Source: Galaxea fascicularis (taxonomy: Eukaryota; Cnidaria; Anthozoa; Scleractinia; Euphylliidae). Taken from it: a stretch of DNA of 64,000 bases. Made by a program: the position numbers and the translations under genes. Location: contig OX419345.1 of assembly GCA_948470475.1 (NCBI GenBank), forward strand, positions 15,779,170 through 15,843,169. The letters run 5' to 3'. The notes below the pieces were generated by a model, which was given only the letters and a program-made list of their open reading frames with translations, searched no databases and had not been told where the DNA came from. Shown in pieces: positions 9,983 to 23,806 of this stretch; the stretch's first letter is position 1, and each line of letters opens with the position of its first letter.

Positions 9983-12900
9983 TCAAAGCTTTGAGAGATA
10001 AATCTGCGGTCTCTTGAGAACACGATCCACCATTGAACTGGCTTCAATAGCACAGCCCCACGAGAAAGTCACGCCTGAACCCCCGTGACCATAGTTGTGC
10101 AGAATAGAAGGACACACTGGATCCCACTCCAAACGAACGTTGCCTTTACGAGCGGGCCGCAGTCCCACCAGCACATCTTCCACGTCTTCGTCTCCATAGT
10201 TACGGAGTGGAGGGTAAAACTCCTTGACCTTCTCAAACATTCTTCTGATTGGTGGATAATCCAGCGTCAGATTTCTTTCCCACTGGTTGGGTTGCACCAT
10301 GCCTCCCAGCCACAGTTTGTCGTCACCTCTTGGTAGGATGAACACAAAGCTTTGTCCTTCTTTCTTGGATTCGTCGATGTCGTCGATCAAGGAGATGCAC
10401 ATGGAATGGTTGAGTTTGGGCATCAAACTGCCGTCATTTCGTACTTTGACAATCACACCTGAAAAAAAAGAACATCGAATCTATGATCAGTAACCTTAAC
10501 TAGAGACGCATCTATTGGGAATACGTTACCAAAAAGGATTTATGACATTGACATTATTAATTGAATGCTGTTGATCGTGATTTCAAATTAAGAAGCAAGA
10601 TCTAAACGAATTCTTAAAGTAACTACTCGAAAATTAAAATGTCAAAGTCATCTTAGTTACCTCGCAGAGGATACACATCCTTATCTCCAGCCAGTTCCTT
10701 GGCGCTGAGTCCAGAGCAGTTGAAGATCAGCTCTGCTTTGTATTTCTTTTTCAATTCCTCTGCCTGGTCTCTCAGAAGTCCTTTAATTTCATCGTGTACA
10801 AAGCGACAGCCCTTTTCTTTACATTGTTTGTAAAGCCACTGCATGTACATCACTGTGTCAACCATAGGAGCCATGTGTTGGTAGGCATCCACTACACCAG
10901 TGTCTGTGTTCACGGCTGAAAGAGAAAAAACAAAGAGGATCTTTGAGAAACTGCTGTGTTATAACTAGAACCATCAATGACCCATTTGGGCTCTCATTTG
11001 GGTTCTGTAATAGGCTAGTTTAAACCTCACTTAAATAGAGTTTCGAAAAGCTAAAGCGTCAACATATTGACCATGAAACTGAGAACGAGGGTCAATGTCA
11101 AATCCTTGCACACAAAGAAGCTAACTCTCAAGACTTACCGGTTTCTTCAATGAGTTTTGCGTCATGACGAAATCCTGGCAAATGACAAAGTTCGTTCATT
11201 TTGTCCAGCTGGGTTGGAAGATTTGCGACCTAATGGAAATCAGATCTCTATCAGTGAAGTTTTGCACAAACCATTCTAGAAACAAAAGGAGAGCTTGTAT
11301 TTTCATAATGAACTTTGAAAATCGACACCGTACCTTCTCCTTGAAGTAGAATATAGACTGTCTCAGGTAGGCTCCAGTTTCCTTCGGTTTCATGGCCAAC
11401 TCCATGAACTTAGCATAGCTGTCCATGCACCAAACCTTGGATCTTTCCAGGGACTGTATGTCTGTGTGTCTTCCACAAACTGCAGGAGGCCATTCCCACA
11501 AAGCGCCGGCAATCTCTGAGGTGATGCATTTGCCAGAAGCGACTGGGGAGGCATATTCCTTTGCTACAACTGTGACTTTGTACCTAAACAAGATATCCGT
11601 AGGAAATCAACATTTCTGCAAAATCCTCTGGACTTAGATGGTTACTGAACTGTTCTCTAGGTATGGTAATGAGAAATATGAGGCTACAATACGATAACAG
11701 ACCAAAAAAACGAAACTAAACTAACACGCGAGAGAAGAAATTGATCCAAACCACCGCGCGTAAACACGCTCTGTCACGCGTGACTGACCAAACAAAGCTC
11801 TCGCCTACGCTCGTTTGTTGTCTTCGTTTTTTGCGTGGAGATACTTCAGGAAAGAAGTGTCAAACGACACGGTTACCTTCCCAGGTAAGATAAGGTCATG
11901 ACCCTAAAAGGTGCTTTCAGTTTAACTGTCGGTATTTCCGAGAAAACCGTCTTAAGATAATGTACGTGTCCAAAAGTTTTCCGCTACTAATTTCGGCATG
12001 AGGACAATAGGCCATGAAAAAACCGCGAAATGACAACTTTCCATTAACTTCATTTATCTGTTAACGTCATTGGTTCTGCCGGTAACCATTCTGGGTTCAA
12101 AACAGCGAAACGTGAAACTTCGTCGGTTTAATAAACCTTTCGATTGTCATACGCTAATTCCGCATTTTTGCGACAGAATATTGAGTAATTTTGAATTTAA
12201 ACTTACAACCGCTTAAGCAGTACAACCGCTTAAGCGCGTTTCATAACTGTGGAAAAACCATTTGCAATTTTCAGACAAATGGAACAGTACAAGTTTCTCC
12301 GGGTTCGGGAGCAACAAACCGCGTATTTTTCATGAAGGAGCATGGTTTTACTGTGATGGGGAAAATGGTTCAGTGATATTCCGGTCATTTCGATAAAAAC
12401 GAGAAGAGAGGAATACATCTGAAGGTATTCCTTTTTTTCCTAGAAATTTCCAGTGGGAATGACTGTTCCATTTGTTGTCCCACCGGAACGACCGGTATTT
12501 CCATGCAAAAGGAACAGTGGTTCTGAGATCAAAAATGTAGTAGCCCACAGTTCATTTCTGGCTTCTGTTTTTATCCAAATCGTGGAAACGAAAATGGGTT
12601 TCTCATTTTTTTAATTAGAAAGACTTGTGAAAGATCAACTTAGGTATAATACGGCCTCGTGACACGGCGTCTATTTAGTTCAGTTTCAAACTTGTGTCGA
12701 ACTGACTAATTTTCAAACTTGAACTTAAAGTAAACTCACCCTTTGTTCAACAGTTGAAGAGCGCTGGTCATTCCTACAACTCCACCCCCAATAATGAGAA
12801 TACGAGGGGTTCTCTGTGGGTTCTAAAAGAAGAAGAAAAAAATTAAATCTTCGATTCGTTGTTAAAATATCAGACAACTGCATCGGTAACAAAGATATTG

Positions 12901-13149
12901 TTGTTAGTTTAGAATCTGAGCATTGTTCATCAGAATTGTTAAAAGATAAAATATGTGTCTTCCAACTACCACACTTTGGGAGAATCTCTTTATGTTGAAT
13001 CAAGACTCAAATTGAAAAGTTAAACAACACGGTGTAAGAGCGTCAGTGCATTAGTTCCCCTTTTTAAAACTTCATCAGTAAAAGGAAAAACTGTCTGTTA
13101 CCTGAAGCTTTTTCGTATTTTCCAAGGTTCTTGTAAACTGCAATGCCAT
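9983..13149 (-). CDS. D-amino-acid-oxidase-family flavoenzyme, copy A (peroxisomal)
   Basis: Six exons on the minus strand: 13149-13102, 12822-12740, 11583-11334, 11229-11139, 10915-10661 and 10458-9983. All are GT-AG and in frame, giving 400 residues. The enzyme should oxidatively deaminate D-amino acids to 2-oxo acids, ammonia and H2O2 with FAD. Visible evidence: Rossmann motif GGGVVG at residues 28-33; the DAO signature HNYGHGGSG near 363-371 followed by W-G-C-A; Arg in VGLRPARKGNVRLE (about 343-346), placed where DAO/DDO hold the substrate carboxylate; and C-terminal SKL, a PTS1 peroxisomal signal. Whether the substrate is neutral or acidic (DAO or DDO) cannot be told. The start is fixed by the shared MALQFTRTL start of all three copies and a TATA box 128 bp upstream. 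It is the copy most diverged in its introns. Confidence 0.88.
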
Positions 13150-13276
13150 TTTTTAAAAGTTCACTGTTTCTCTTTCCAAAAGAAAGTTGAACCCTTTCAA
13201 GGCCACGTTATCTTAAAGTTTCTTCTCTCTCGCTGGAGTCCTCGAGCTGCTTTGCTCCGCTTAGGAAATGCGCCCA

Positions 13277-13283
13277 TTTTATA
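13277..13283 (-). promoter_or_regulatory. TATA box of oxidase copy A
   Basis: TATAAAA in the context GGCTATAAAATGG lies 128 bp upstream of the ATG. The same GGCTATAA context and the downstream AGCTCG...CTC motif occur in the other two copies, marking a conserved core promoter. Confidence 0.6.
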
Positions 13284-15948
13284 GCCGCGCGGTCCAAACA
13301 AGAATTCAACATTCCGAGAAGTTGAAACAATAAAATTCCTGATTACGAGAATCGTGACGTTAAAGACTACACACTCTGCACGTATGAGTAGAATGATGAC
13401 TAAGCACATGTTCGGAGACCAATCACGTAGCATAGGAACGTTCTGGAAATCAGTTTATTTACAGTATTTCTCACTCTTCGAAATAACAGTAATTTAGTTT
13501 TTGGGTTACATGTCTTCTCCATTTTAAAGTGTGTATGCAAATTCTTAAAGACCCATATTATTTTTAGTGGCATAAAAGCCTTTCTGTACAGCTGCCCACT
13601 CCTGTTCCTTACCAATAGCGACTTTCTTGTCACATTCTTCAGTTGCTGTTTTTAAAGCAGTAAATGAGATTCATTGCCTTTCTGCCCCCAGACAATCCTT
13701 TCATTTTGTTTTCGCGGATTTAAGAATTCACTAAGTAAAAGATTTAATGCCCTAAACAAGAGTGGAAAAAAATTGAGGGGTCTGATGTTTGCGGTTTGTT
13801 GATCAGTCACGTGATGTGCGAAGGAGTTCGGAAAAAAAAGTATCTACAAATTTCTCATGGTTAGTTATGGTTAAGCTTGAATTTCGTTACTGAAACTACA
13901 TTTATCTTTTTGAACACGAATATTTGGTTTGCAAGATGTGTATCTTCATTAAATATTTTTGAAGCACAAACTGTCAGCTCTCCAAATAGAGACGGTTGTC
14001 AAGCGTTATTTCCTTGTTCAGGAAGTGTGACGTTAAATCGTTTCAAAGCGCTTTGTCACACAACAAAAATGTTCACCGTATTACATCACGAAGTACATGG
14101 TTTGAATGCACGTGCGCCACTATAATCGTCCATTGATTTAGATAGATTTATCGGTTGCCGCAGGATATGCGGACTGGAAATCTCTTCTATTTCATCAGTT
14201 TCCGGTAAATTTGATTTCACGTTCATCGTTTCATGTAGGCTCCGCACTACATGTATCTAAAACCCTTCCAATCAAAATCAAATATGTTCCTATTTAATGT
14301 ACGTGTTTGTCTTGGTAACTTCGCAACGATTCTCTCTTCAGTCAAAATTACCATTTTTCAGTTTTGTATGATTTTGACGCCACGCTCGATTAGTTCAGCA
14401 TACAAGCAGTTTATGGGGCGAGTCACATACTCCAGTGTGGCTGCTTGAGTTATGATAGTGCATTTAAAAAAATGGCCTTGTTTCCGTGTTTTCACTTTGA
14501 TCCCGCTATAACTAAAACATACCTGTGTTGAGTGGTCACTGTATTCAAGTGTCCCGAAATTATTGCTTGATATTCACCTTAAAATTGACCTTCAGCGACC
14601 TTTTAGTCTGGACTAGTCTCCATGTCAAGGCGTCGCTTGACTGAGCCCATATGTATATTAGAAGCATAAAATTCCTAAGAGCCGATCTGGCTTTTGTGGG
14701 TCACTCTTCTCTGGAACTGTTTAAACCCGTCCGCTGTGGCCATTCCTTGAACAATTTTTAATTAAGAAGCCGGTAATAGAAAAGAGCGATTTTGACAAAT
14801 TAAATTGCTTTAACTTTTAAGATGTTTTGTCAACGCAAGTATTCCGAACCCCAACCATCACTCACAGCTCACTTATAATTGACCCTTTCTTGTGAAAAGA
14901 TTCAAATTATAACACAAACAATTTTAAAATAAAAGAAAGCCGTCCAGAGAGCAAGCGATTTTGACGACGAGCTCTCCCAGATTTCGGCCACCCCGAAAAC
15001 AACGTCATGATCATAGTGTATCCTAAAAGTTAGTATTCTTTCAGTAATAATTGTCGGTGTTAGTTTCCGCTGAAAGGTGACAAGCAGGAAATCTCTGATA
15101 TGTGATTCTTTGGTCTTTAGATGATTACGCTTGTTGTGAATCAGCATTTTAGTTTATAAGAATAATGTTATTTTAATATATCGTTTCTAAGCTATTTTTA
15201 TAAGATTTTCCAGCTGCAGTTATCGAGGGAACCAATATCAATTAACAGTTCTTTATAAAACAGAATATCGTCGTCATTACCGCTAGTTCGTGATAGGATT
15301 TTTTTGGGAATCAGCGATATAAAAAAACTTACAAATATTAATAGAAATCAATAAAAAAAGAAACTTGCCACTTTTATAGTATTCACCAAAAAAGACTGCT
15401 ATTTGAGTATATTTTATTGGCTCAACCTGAGAATTGTTCGTGTTAAGAACTCGACCGAATTGTCCATAAGTTGAACCTCGATTCTGACTAGTCCTCGTAA
15501 CAAAGTTATGAGTTTTACGTTGTGCTAATGTAATTTAGAACCTGAGACTACCATAACACGGACAATGTGGTCTTATTCGCTAACGAAGCCCGATTTTTTC
15601 GGATTTAGGGTGCTCTTCCAGGCATGTTCTCTCCAAAATGAAGTCGGTGACCCCCCATCAGTTTTTACATTTCTAGTGCCATAACTAACTCATTATCTTA
15701 AAGTGGTAAAAGTCTAAGAAAAAAATCTATTTTAGAACATTTTAAGCGAACGTCCTTAAGGCCAAACTTTACTTCGATATAAGTCAATATAACGGATAAA
15801 CGCTGTTTATTATACATTTATGTGAACTAAGCGAACTGCTCAATATATGCATGTCATCTTGAGCTCTCAGTATTACATAATTTTGAAGAGATGTCGCCAT
15901 AGTGACCTTGATTTAAACAGTGATATAATGATGGCAGAAAATCATAGT

Positions 15949-16100
15949 GGTCAGAAGTGGCCGGGTATTCTGAACTGTAGAATACTCGGCAACTTAGTTG
16001 TATGTGAATAGCGTGTTTTGTTATCTTTTTCGTTCCTCAAATGATGCCGCTACAAGACTAAGACAATGGTGGTCAGAAGTGGTCGAGTATTCTGCAGTAA
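15949..16100 (+). repeat. Two spaced copies of a GTGGTCAGAAGTGG...GTATTCTG motif
   Basis: GTGGTCAGAAGTGGCCGGGT then ATTCTG near 15949 recurs as GTGGTCAGAAGTGGTCGAGT then ATTCTG near 16070, about 120 bp apart. It is an imperfect direct repeat of unknown origin. Confidence 0.55.
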
Positions 16101-16197
16101 CGCCGAACATTTAGCCGTTTTCTCTCAGCTTGGACTCACGTTTATACCGAAGCAAAAGTCCCTTTCTCTCGTTACATCGGGAAATTCATAATGGCCG

Positions 16198-16332
16198 AAT
16201 TGAACTGAGTGGAGTGCAATTTGGTCTGAAATCATACGTGTGATTTCAAAATCGAAGGAGCGCGCAGCGCGAGTTCGATTTGAAATCACAAGTATGATTT
16301 TAGACCAAAATTGCACGACACGAAGTTCAATT
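16198..16332. mobile_element. Palindromic MITE
   Basis: The ends AATTGAACT...GTGCAATTTGGTCTGAAATC are mirrored by GATTTTAGACCAAAATTGCA...AGTTCAATT, with the GC-rich centre GAGCGCGCAGCGCGAG. The element at 44351-44504 has the same architecture (AATTG ends, GAGCGCAC...GTGCGAG centre), so both probably belong to one family. Confidence 0.75.
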
Positions 16333-17817
16333 ACCACTTTATTACGCCCATTTTGAAATCATACAGGTTTTTGTCAATAGTAATATTTATTTAATGTTCA
16401 CTTCAGGAAAACCAGTTTTGAATTTTGATGAGCTTTATATAAGGATGTGATTTAGAGCAAAAAATAGTGCAATTTGGGAATACATTGCACTGTCGAGAGC
16501 CAATCAGATTTCATGAATGACGAGTGATTTCCAAATGGGTGTCATAAAGGCGTTAATTCCACCAGCTTTTTTATCGAGAGCGCCCACGAAGCAAGTCAGC
16601 AAGTGTTAACTCACGCCCCTTTCACAGTTGGAGATTTCGATCAAATATTCATTAGTTCCGGAAGGGACTATTTCGAAAGCGGAAAATGACATCACGAGTC
16701 ACTAAACGAAACGAATTCGAGAAGCTTTATAGTAAAACTGACAGGGAACCTCTTAACATTTAATCCATATTACTCTGTGCATAAAGTTTAAAAAGTTTTT
16801 TAGGTGACTACAAAGTAATTACATGTAACGACCTTCAATCTCTCAAAATAAGGAGTTTGTTTACTTCACTGCATTCGCAATAGCACTTCAATGATACTTT
16901 AACAGTCAGTGCCAAAAATAACAACAATGCTCAACCGTGTAAATAAATTTAGAGCCCTTTTTATGCCAAAGAAATTGCTTTGACCCGACCACGCAAAACT
17001 CGTCCCAGATGGCAAGATGATAATCTTTACCTCTTGGATTAGTTGCATCGTATTTTAAGGCTCGAAATTAGCCTCAGAGCCGTGCAACAGATCTAGAAAG
17101 ACCCAACAGAAAATATTTCAGTCAGGATCATCAGCTGTAAAGCCTACTTCGTCCTGACTTCGCAGTACGTCTTTCTCGTACTTCTGTCACAGATCATACA
17201 TAATCAATTCTACTCATGAGTACACTTGAGAATTGAGCAGGTTAGCCCTCAGGTCAAGAACTCGTTTAATCACGTACTGCTAACTTGTAACTGATCGCGT
17301 TTAATGGTAATCGTTTCCAAACGTAAATCAAACTCCGTCTCCAACTGTCTGAGACTTGTCACAGGGTCTCCCTTACGTGCAAATCTCTCTACCTGAATTA
17401 CGTCCAATTGATTCGACGTGACGATGTCCAAACTTTTTTAGCAGAGCTGAAGATTCATTTTATGCTGTTTGCAAATTGATCTAGTTTAGATAGCGTTCAA
17501 GCGAGAACAGGGATAAACGCTTTTCCATTCGCGACGGGGCTTTCTCTTTCTTTTAGAATTTGAAAATGCTTACACCGGCCCGGAGCATTTCATTTTCAGG
17601 TTCATTCATCTGTATTTTGACAAGTCTGTAATAAATTGTAAGCCAACTGTCATGGCAATTTTCATCAACAAGGGGACTCAACTTAACCAACTACCCTCAG
17701 AGTGGTTGACAATAAACCCCACAAAGGCTAAAAAAATAAAAACAAACAAAGAAACAAAGCCTAAAGCAGCCTAGTTAAAAAACAAACACTAACTCAAGAT
17801 TAAGACACGCGAATAGT

Positions 17818-17823
17818 TTTATT
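17818..17823 (-). terminator. Polyadenylation signal of oxidase copy B
   Basis: AATAAA on the minus strand, about 260 bp past the stop codon. It lies in a 3' stretch that resembles the 3' flank of copy C (ATTTGAATAYGTACATATTT), where AATAAA is also present. Confidence 0.5.
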
Positions 17824-18079
17824 AAAATATGTACATATTCAAATATATTACATTTACACGTTGTTCTTGATTTTAATAAATACTTAATATAAATGATCAA
17901 ACTTTCAATGTGAAGGTTCTTCGACATTCATATATATTAAAATAGTTAAAATAATCTTTGAGCGAAATAATATCCTTATTGCAAAAATTTTAAATATTTT
18001 AAACAAGACAGCAAAATAAACTCTGTTGAACTAACTAGCACCCCATGATTTGAGGAGGTACAGGAACCAAGAAAAATGT

Positions 18080-20889
18080 TCAAAGCTTGGAAAGATAAAT
18101 CTGTGGTCTCTTCAGAACGCGATCCACCATTGAACTGGCTTCAATAGCACAGCCCCACGAGAAAGTCACACCTGAACCCCCGTGACCATAGTTGTGCAGA
18201 ATTGAAGGACACACTGGATCCCACTCCAAACGAACGTTGCCTTTACGAGCGGGCCGCAGTCCCACCAGCACATCTTCTACGTCCTCGTCTCCATAGTTAC
18301 GAAGTGGAGGGTAGAACTCCTTGACCTTCTCAAACATTCTTCTGATTGGTGGATAATCCAGCGTCAGATTTCTTTCCCACTGGTTGGGTTGCACCATGCC
18401 TCCCAGCCACAGTTTGTCGTCACCTCTTGGTAGGATGAACACAAAGCTTTGCCCGTCTTTCTGGGATTCGTCAATGTCGTCGATCAAGGAGATGCACATG
18501 GAATGGTTGAGTTTGGGCATCAAGCTGCCGTCATTTCGTACTTTGACAATCACACCTGAAAAAAAAGAACATCGAATCTATGATCAGTAATCTTGACTAG
18601 AGACGCATCTATTGGGGATACGTTACCAAAAAGGATTTATGACATTGACATCATTAATTGAATGCTGTTGATCGCGATTTTAAATTAAGAAGCAAGATCT
18701 AAACGAATTTTTAAAGTAACTACTCGAAAATTAAAATGTCGAAGTCATCTTAGTTACCTCGCAGAGGATACACATCCTTATCTCCAGCCAGTTCCTTAGC
18801 GCTGAGTCCAGAGCAGTTGAAGATCAGCTCTGCTTTGTATTTCTTTTTCAATTCCTCTGCCTGGTCTCTCAGAAGTCCTTTAATTTCATCGTGTACAAAG
18901 CGACAGCCCTTTTCTTTACATTGTTTGTAAAGCCACTGCATGTACATCACTGTGTCAACCATAGGAGACATGTGTTGGTAGGCATCCACTACACCAGTGT
19001 CTGTGTTCACGGCTGAGAGAGAAAAAAGGAAAAGATTGATCAGGAAATTTGTAGAACGTAAATGATAGTTGAAACATTATGCTTTGGATCGGTAAATATC
19101 GCAACAAAGGGTTAAATTGCATATCAAGAGATATTTGGCGAGACGTGTCAAACTTACCAGATTCTTCTATGAGTTTAGCGTCATGTCGAAATCCTGGCAA
19201 GTGACAGAGCTCGTTCATCTTGTCCAACTGCGTTGGAAGATTCACAACCTGGGAAAGACAAAAATGAATTTGTGTTTAAACTCCCTTGTTTGGCATGGAC
19301 AATTCCACGACAAAAGTAAAGGAATCAGTTTTGAAAAGAACGTATTTTCGTCATGAATATGTAGTTGATATGAATTAATTGGCACATACCTTCTCCTTGA
19401 AGTAGAATATAGATTGTCTGAGGTAAGCTCCAGTTTCCTTTGGTTTCATGGCCAACTCCATGAACTTAGCATAGCTGTCCATGCACCAAACCTTGGATCT
19501 TTCCAGGGACTGTATGTCTGTGTGTCTTCCACAAACTGCAGGAGGCCATTCCCACAAAGCGCCGGCAATCTCTGAGGTGATGCATTTACCAGAAGCGACT
19601 GGGGAGGCATATTCCTTTGCTACAACTGTGACTTTGTACCTAAGAAACGAAATCAGAGAATAGATTATCAATTTTTTTCGGCGAAAACGAGAGGAAGATT
19701 AAAAAAAAAAATAAAGCGACTGTACTTGTCACACAAAAACTCCAGCTTCCGCGATCAAACGATCACGTGCCAGTTTTCCTCAGTTTTTTTTTTTCGCAAG
19801 CCGTTGTTAAAGCGTTGGCTCATGGCTACATTAGTCACTTTCCAAGCGGATCAAACACTGATCTTTATGAGGAATTTGGTTTCTGAAGTGTTATTACCGT
19901 TCTGTGTTCCTTTCTGGGAATACCGCTTTGCATGGACATGTCTAGGAACTTCCCGTTGGTAAAGTCACGACATTTTCCGCCTCATAACGATAACTGACAG
20001 TTAAAAGGAAAACATAACCTTTGAGAAACTCACTCGTCACAAGAAAAATGCTAATTCACTATTATCTCCACGAGTTCTTCCTGCCAACGATTCCACGTAA
20101 AATTCCTATCAACAGTCCGAAAGTTTACCGTGAATGTTTTCTAGCGTTTTAGTTTTACTTGTTTTCTTAGCGCCGAAGAAACAATTTTCAAACTTTCAAT
20201 GGGCAGAAAGATTGCATGCGTCAGTTGTTGAGGGTCATCTCAAAAAGCGTTCGCTTGAATCATGGGTGCAAACTTAGGGATTTTGAGTTTGGACTCAAAA
20301 TTTAAAGCCACTTTGTACTGGATATAGCTCGTGAGTACCTACTTACATATACAAACATAGCTTTATTTGTTAATGCGGGTTCATGGAAGTCAGCCAAAGG
20401 CAGATGTGCACCTGCCTGTCTGGTGCAAACAGTGCCTCAGAGAGTATGACTGACTTTCAAAAGATTTCATTGGAATAGTCATCGGGCTTTTGTACGTCTT
20501 TGTGCATTCACGGACGCAAAAAAGGAAGAAAATTAGATGCTGAAGGCTCTACTCAATCAGTGAAAGGCTTGTACAAGAGTTCAACCCGGGCTAAGGAAAA
20601 CCTACCCTTTGTTCAACAGCTGAAGAGCGCTGGTCATTCCCACAACTCCACCACCAATGATAAGAATGCGAGGGGTCCTCTTTGGATTCTAAAAGAAGAA
20701 GTAAAAAAAAAAAAAAAAGACTCAAACTGCGACCTAAATTCTTGTATTAGAGAAATTAAAACCTTTTAAAGAATAACACGGAATACGTTCAAACGTCGTT
20801 TTTTTGATAACAAAGTTTATAACACAGAAATGTATCCTTACTTCGAGCATCTTAGTGTTGTCCAAGGTTCTTGTAAACTGTAACGCCAT
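18080..20889 (-). CDS. D-amino-acid-oxidase-family flavoenzyme, copy B (peroxisomal)
   Basis: Six exons on the minus strand: 20889-20842, 20688-20606, 19639-19390, 19248-19158, 19012-18758 and 18555-18080. Exon lengths are identical to copies A and C (48, 83, 250, 91, 255, 476 nt), coding 400 residues. The GGGVVG FAD motif, the HNYGHGGSG signature and terminal SKL are all kept, so the enzyme should be active in peroxisomes on D-amino acids. It differs from A at few positions, for example VVN for VAN at the start of exon 4, S for A in AYQHMSPM and ESQKDG for ESKKEG. Introns 3, 4 and 5 are nearly identical to those of copy C, in the opposite orientation. The promoter carries two tandem TATA boxes. 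Intact, with no sign of decay. Confidence 0.88.
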
Positions 20890-20988
20890 GTTTCTTAAGT
20901 CTGAGGCTCCTTTTCTTGTCAGACAGTTGTAGGTCTCCACTTCGGCCAGGTATCAGTCTAGATTCTGTTCTCTCGAGTGTCCGAGCTA

Positions 20989-21012
20989 CTTTTTTATAGC
21001 CACTTTTTTATA
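20989..21012 (-). promoter_or_regulatory. Duplicated TATA box of oxidase copy B
   Basis: TATAAAAAAG occurs twice on the minus strand (20998-20989 and 21012-21003), each preceded by GGC or GC, in a tandem unit of about 14 bp. They lie 100 and 114 bp upstream of the ATG. Copies A and C have a single TATA in the same context. Confidence 0.65.
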
Positions 21013-21414
21013 GCCACACAGTTCAAACAGGCTGGTACGGCAACACTCCAAAAGCTGAAACAATAAAATTCTTGATTTTGAATATCTTGACGTCAGTTCC
21101 TGAATTTCGCTATGCGTACATCCGAGAACCCTATGACTAAGTAAAATAAGTATGATCACACAGACCACCAGGTAGCTCCTTTACGTTGCCATGGAAACCA
21201 AGTATACGCTTGGCTTCGTATAAAAGTGATTGTTTTAGGTGCACGTGTCATCATCCATACGTAATTACTTTGTTTTTGTTTTTTACACGGTTATCACTAT
21301 TATGTGGAGGTTCTCCTTTTTTGGAACCGTGACGTAAAAATTATTCCTATGACATGACACCTTCTTGTCACGTAACAAATAGTTTAACTCAGCTCGCTTT
21401 TGATATCTCAGTTT

Positions 21415-21640
21415 CCGCAGAATCTAGTCTTCTCGGATAAGGACGATAAACTGGAGGTCTCGTCTCACAATCCTTTACAATTCTTTCTGTGGGACGTTAA
21501 AGAACCACTAGGGACGTAACGAACCCTGGCTGTGACCACCCCTAGTGCTGGCCTGTTCTATTCAGCAAAGTGGGGCTGACCTCGTTAGGACTTCCAGCCC
21601 GTAGGTTAGTCCCTCATTTAGTGTCTCTTGTCATATTCAC
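21415..21640 (+). mobile_element. SINE body fragment, same family as 52905-53200
   Basis: It shares, in the opposite orientation, the stretches CTTCTCGGATAAGGACGATA, GTGGGACGTTAAAGAACCAC and ACGTAACGAACCCTGGCTG with the SINE at 52905-53200. The tRNA-like head is absent here. Confidence 0.7.
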
Positions 21641-23806
21641 CGGCTAAATGGAAGCTACTATAAACTAAACTATAATCTCATTGTTGCGGCTATAGAACAT
21701 GCCACATTTACATTTTCCTTCGATTAAAAATGATTGTCAAGTCTGGTAGAAATAGAGAATTATTAAACATTTTATAAATCACAAAAACTCGGTTAGTTAT
21801 GCGTGATTTTATGTTCAGGAAGCATGACGTTAAAGTGACCTGGCTTTACATGAATGTCACACAAGAGAAGTGGACTAATTTTATCTCGTGTTGATTTGCA
21901 ATAATTTATTTTATCGTCAATTATACGCAATGGAACGATCTTCGAGCCAATATATAATAAATGTAGTGATTTCCGCCAGAGGGCGGATTTGATTTCACGT
22001 ACTCGTTCATCTTTCTGAAGTCCCTATACATGCACATCCGTTTATCCGGAATTAGTCTGTGAGCAAGCTCTCCCGGGCTTCGGTTCGGAGGCTCACCCCA
22101 AATTACCATTTTTCATTTGTGAAGGATTTAGGGTAATTAAGGATAACTTACATTGTTCATTTTCTTGTCCTTGTATTGATTAAACTTTGCAACAGAATTC
22201 TTTGTAGGTTTTTTCTTTGCTGACAATTTAACAGTTCAAAACATGACTAACGTGTAATTTTGCGCAACACAATTTCTCGAATTCTTTTCCTGATTTAGAC
22301 TGTTTTCCGGTCAATTTCGTTCAATTATTCTAGCTTCCGGAACAAATTCGTCAAGGACACGTTCATGGTCGTCACGATAATTTCGTGACTCGACAAACAC
22401 ATTTTCCAACCTCCAATAGTGCATAGTAAGTCTTTTTGAGAGTTACGTTGATGTCAGCATAAGCATCCCTGTTCAGTTATATGGGTACCTCTTTGAACAG
22501 CATACTGGAACAAACTTACAAGGACGTTAGAAATCTTCGTGAAAATCAATGGTTTTTTATATTTAGCACGCAAAAATGGCGATTTCAAAGTCTGTACAGT
22601 GATGATGACGGATGTACTGTCAAAACATGTCTGGAAAATTAAAGAAAGCTGTATTGTTTTTGCGATCATCGACTATTGTTCTTACCCAGCAGACCATTGT
22701 TATATTTTCCTTTCAACGCTTAGCTCACTGGTGAAATAGTCCGCATTTCCTGATATTCAAATGCGGAATATTTGCTTAGAAATAACTTTAATTGATGTAA
22801 TATCACTTTGATAGTTAATCTAGTATCAGTTCGATAAATGAAGGGTTTTATTGGATATTGACCAGTGGCTTAGAAACCATTAAAATGACGCTGAAGAAAA
22901 CACTTGAATAGATTTCTGAAGATCTGAAATAAAAAGCTGATTCATCTCTGCGAGTGCCGGTAGCATTTACCAAGCTGGTCAAGCGTCAAGAGTGTCTAGC
23001 AACTGGTATCTCCCTTCAATATTGCTATTTGATTAAACAACAATAAATAAAATGGTTTCCGAGGAATGAATACTCTAATGTTTAAAAAAAAAAAAACTCT
23101 TTTCTGTCGTAAGAAAAAAGGTGTTTAAGGTGGCCTCCAACCTCCTTCCCCTCGGATTAGTCAGCCGACCCGAAATTATCCAGAAATCCTACCCAGTTGA
23201 AAGTTCTATTATCTGACCAGCATTTCCGCTCCCATTTAATTTCGTGGCCATAGTTATGTTGCATACCATCACATGAATACGGGATTTTAGCTACAACATG
23301 CAGATACTCGGAAATGTAATTTAGCGTTAATTCCAGGGCCCTCCTGCAAATATGACATGTCCCTCAGAGGCTTGTCCGTCTTACAACACACTTACTGAAA
23401 GATTGAGAGTATGCTGTGCAAATTTAAGTTTTATTTCGTTCCAACTGCGAAACCGAGAACTCTCAAGTAATTAAGGACGGTGATAAAAGAGTCAGTAGCA
23501 AGCTTGTGACACTTTTAAAAGAGTGGAAATTCGACTGCTCTGAGCATCCGGCTTCAAGCATTTAAGTTTAAAGAAACGTAAAGTTTTAATTACCGCTTTG
23601 AGTAAATATGGCTAAAGAGATCACAAGTTCGGTAGTTCCACTATGCGTGTCCTTGTTGCACCCAGCACATGAATCCGTCAACAGGTCTGAGCAAGTCCCA
23701 ATACAGTCGTTCTACACTTTTTGAATAAATAATTTCATTCTGTTTTTCCATGTAGAGTCCTGTCTGTAGAAGTGAGTGTCTGTTATAGGAAACCTTCTCT
23801 TACTGA

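Larger units (their letters stand above)
13150..18079. other. Intergenic DNA between oxidase copies A and B, no gene seen
   Basis: It contains the promoter of copy A at its left end, a palindromic MITE (16198-16332), a repeated GTGGTCAGAAGTGG motif (about 15949 and 16070) and the 3' UTR of copy B at its right end. Open frames here are short and have no recognisable domain. Confidence 0.6.

Noticed and set aside
12191..12548. Coding potential inside intron 2 of oxidase A
   Set aside because: Short frames only, and the flanking exons splice cleanly without them.
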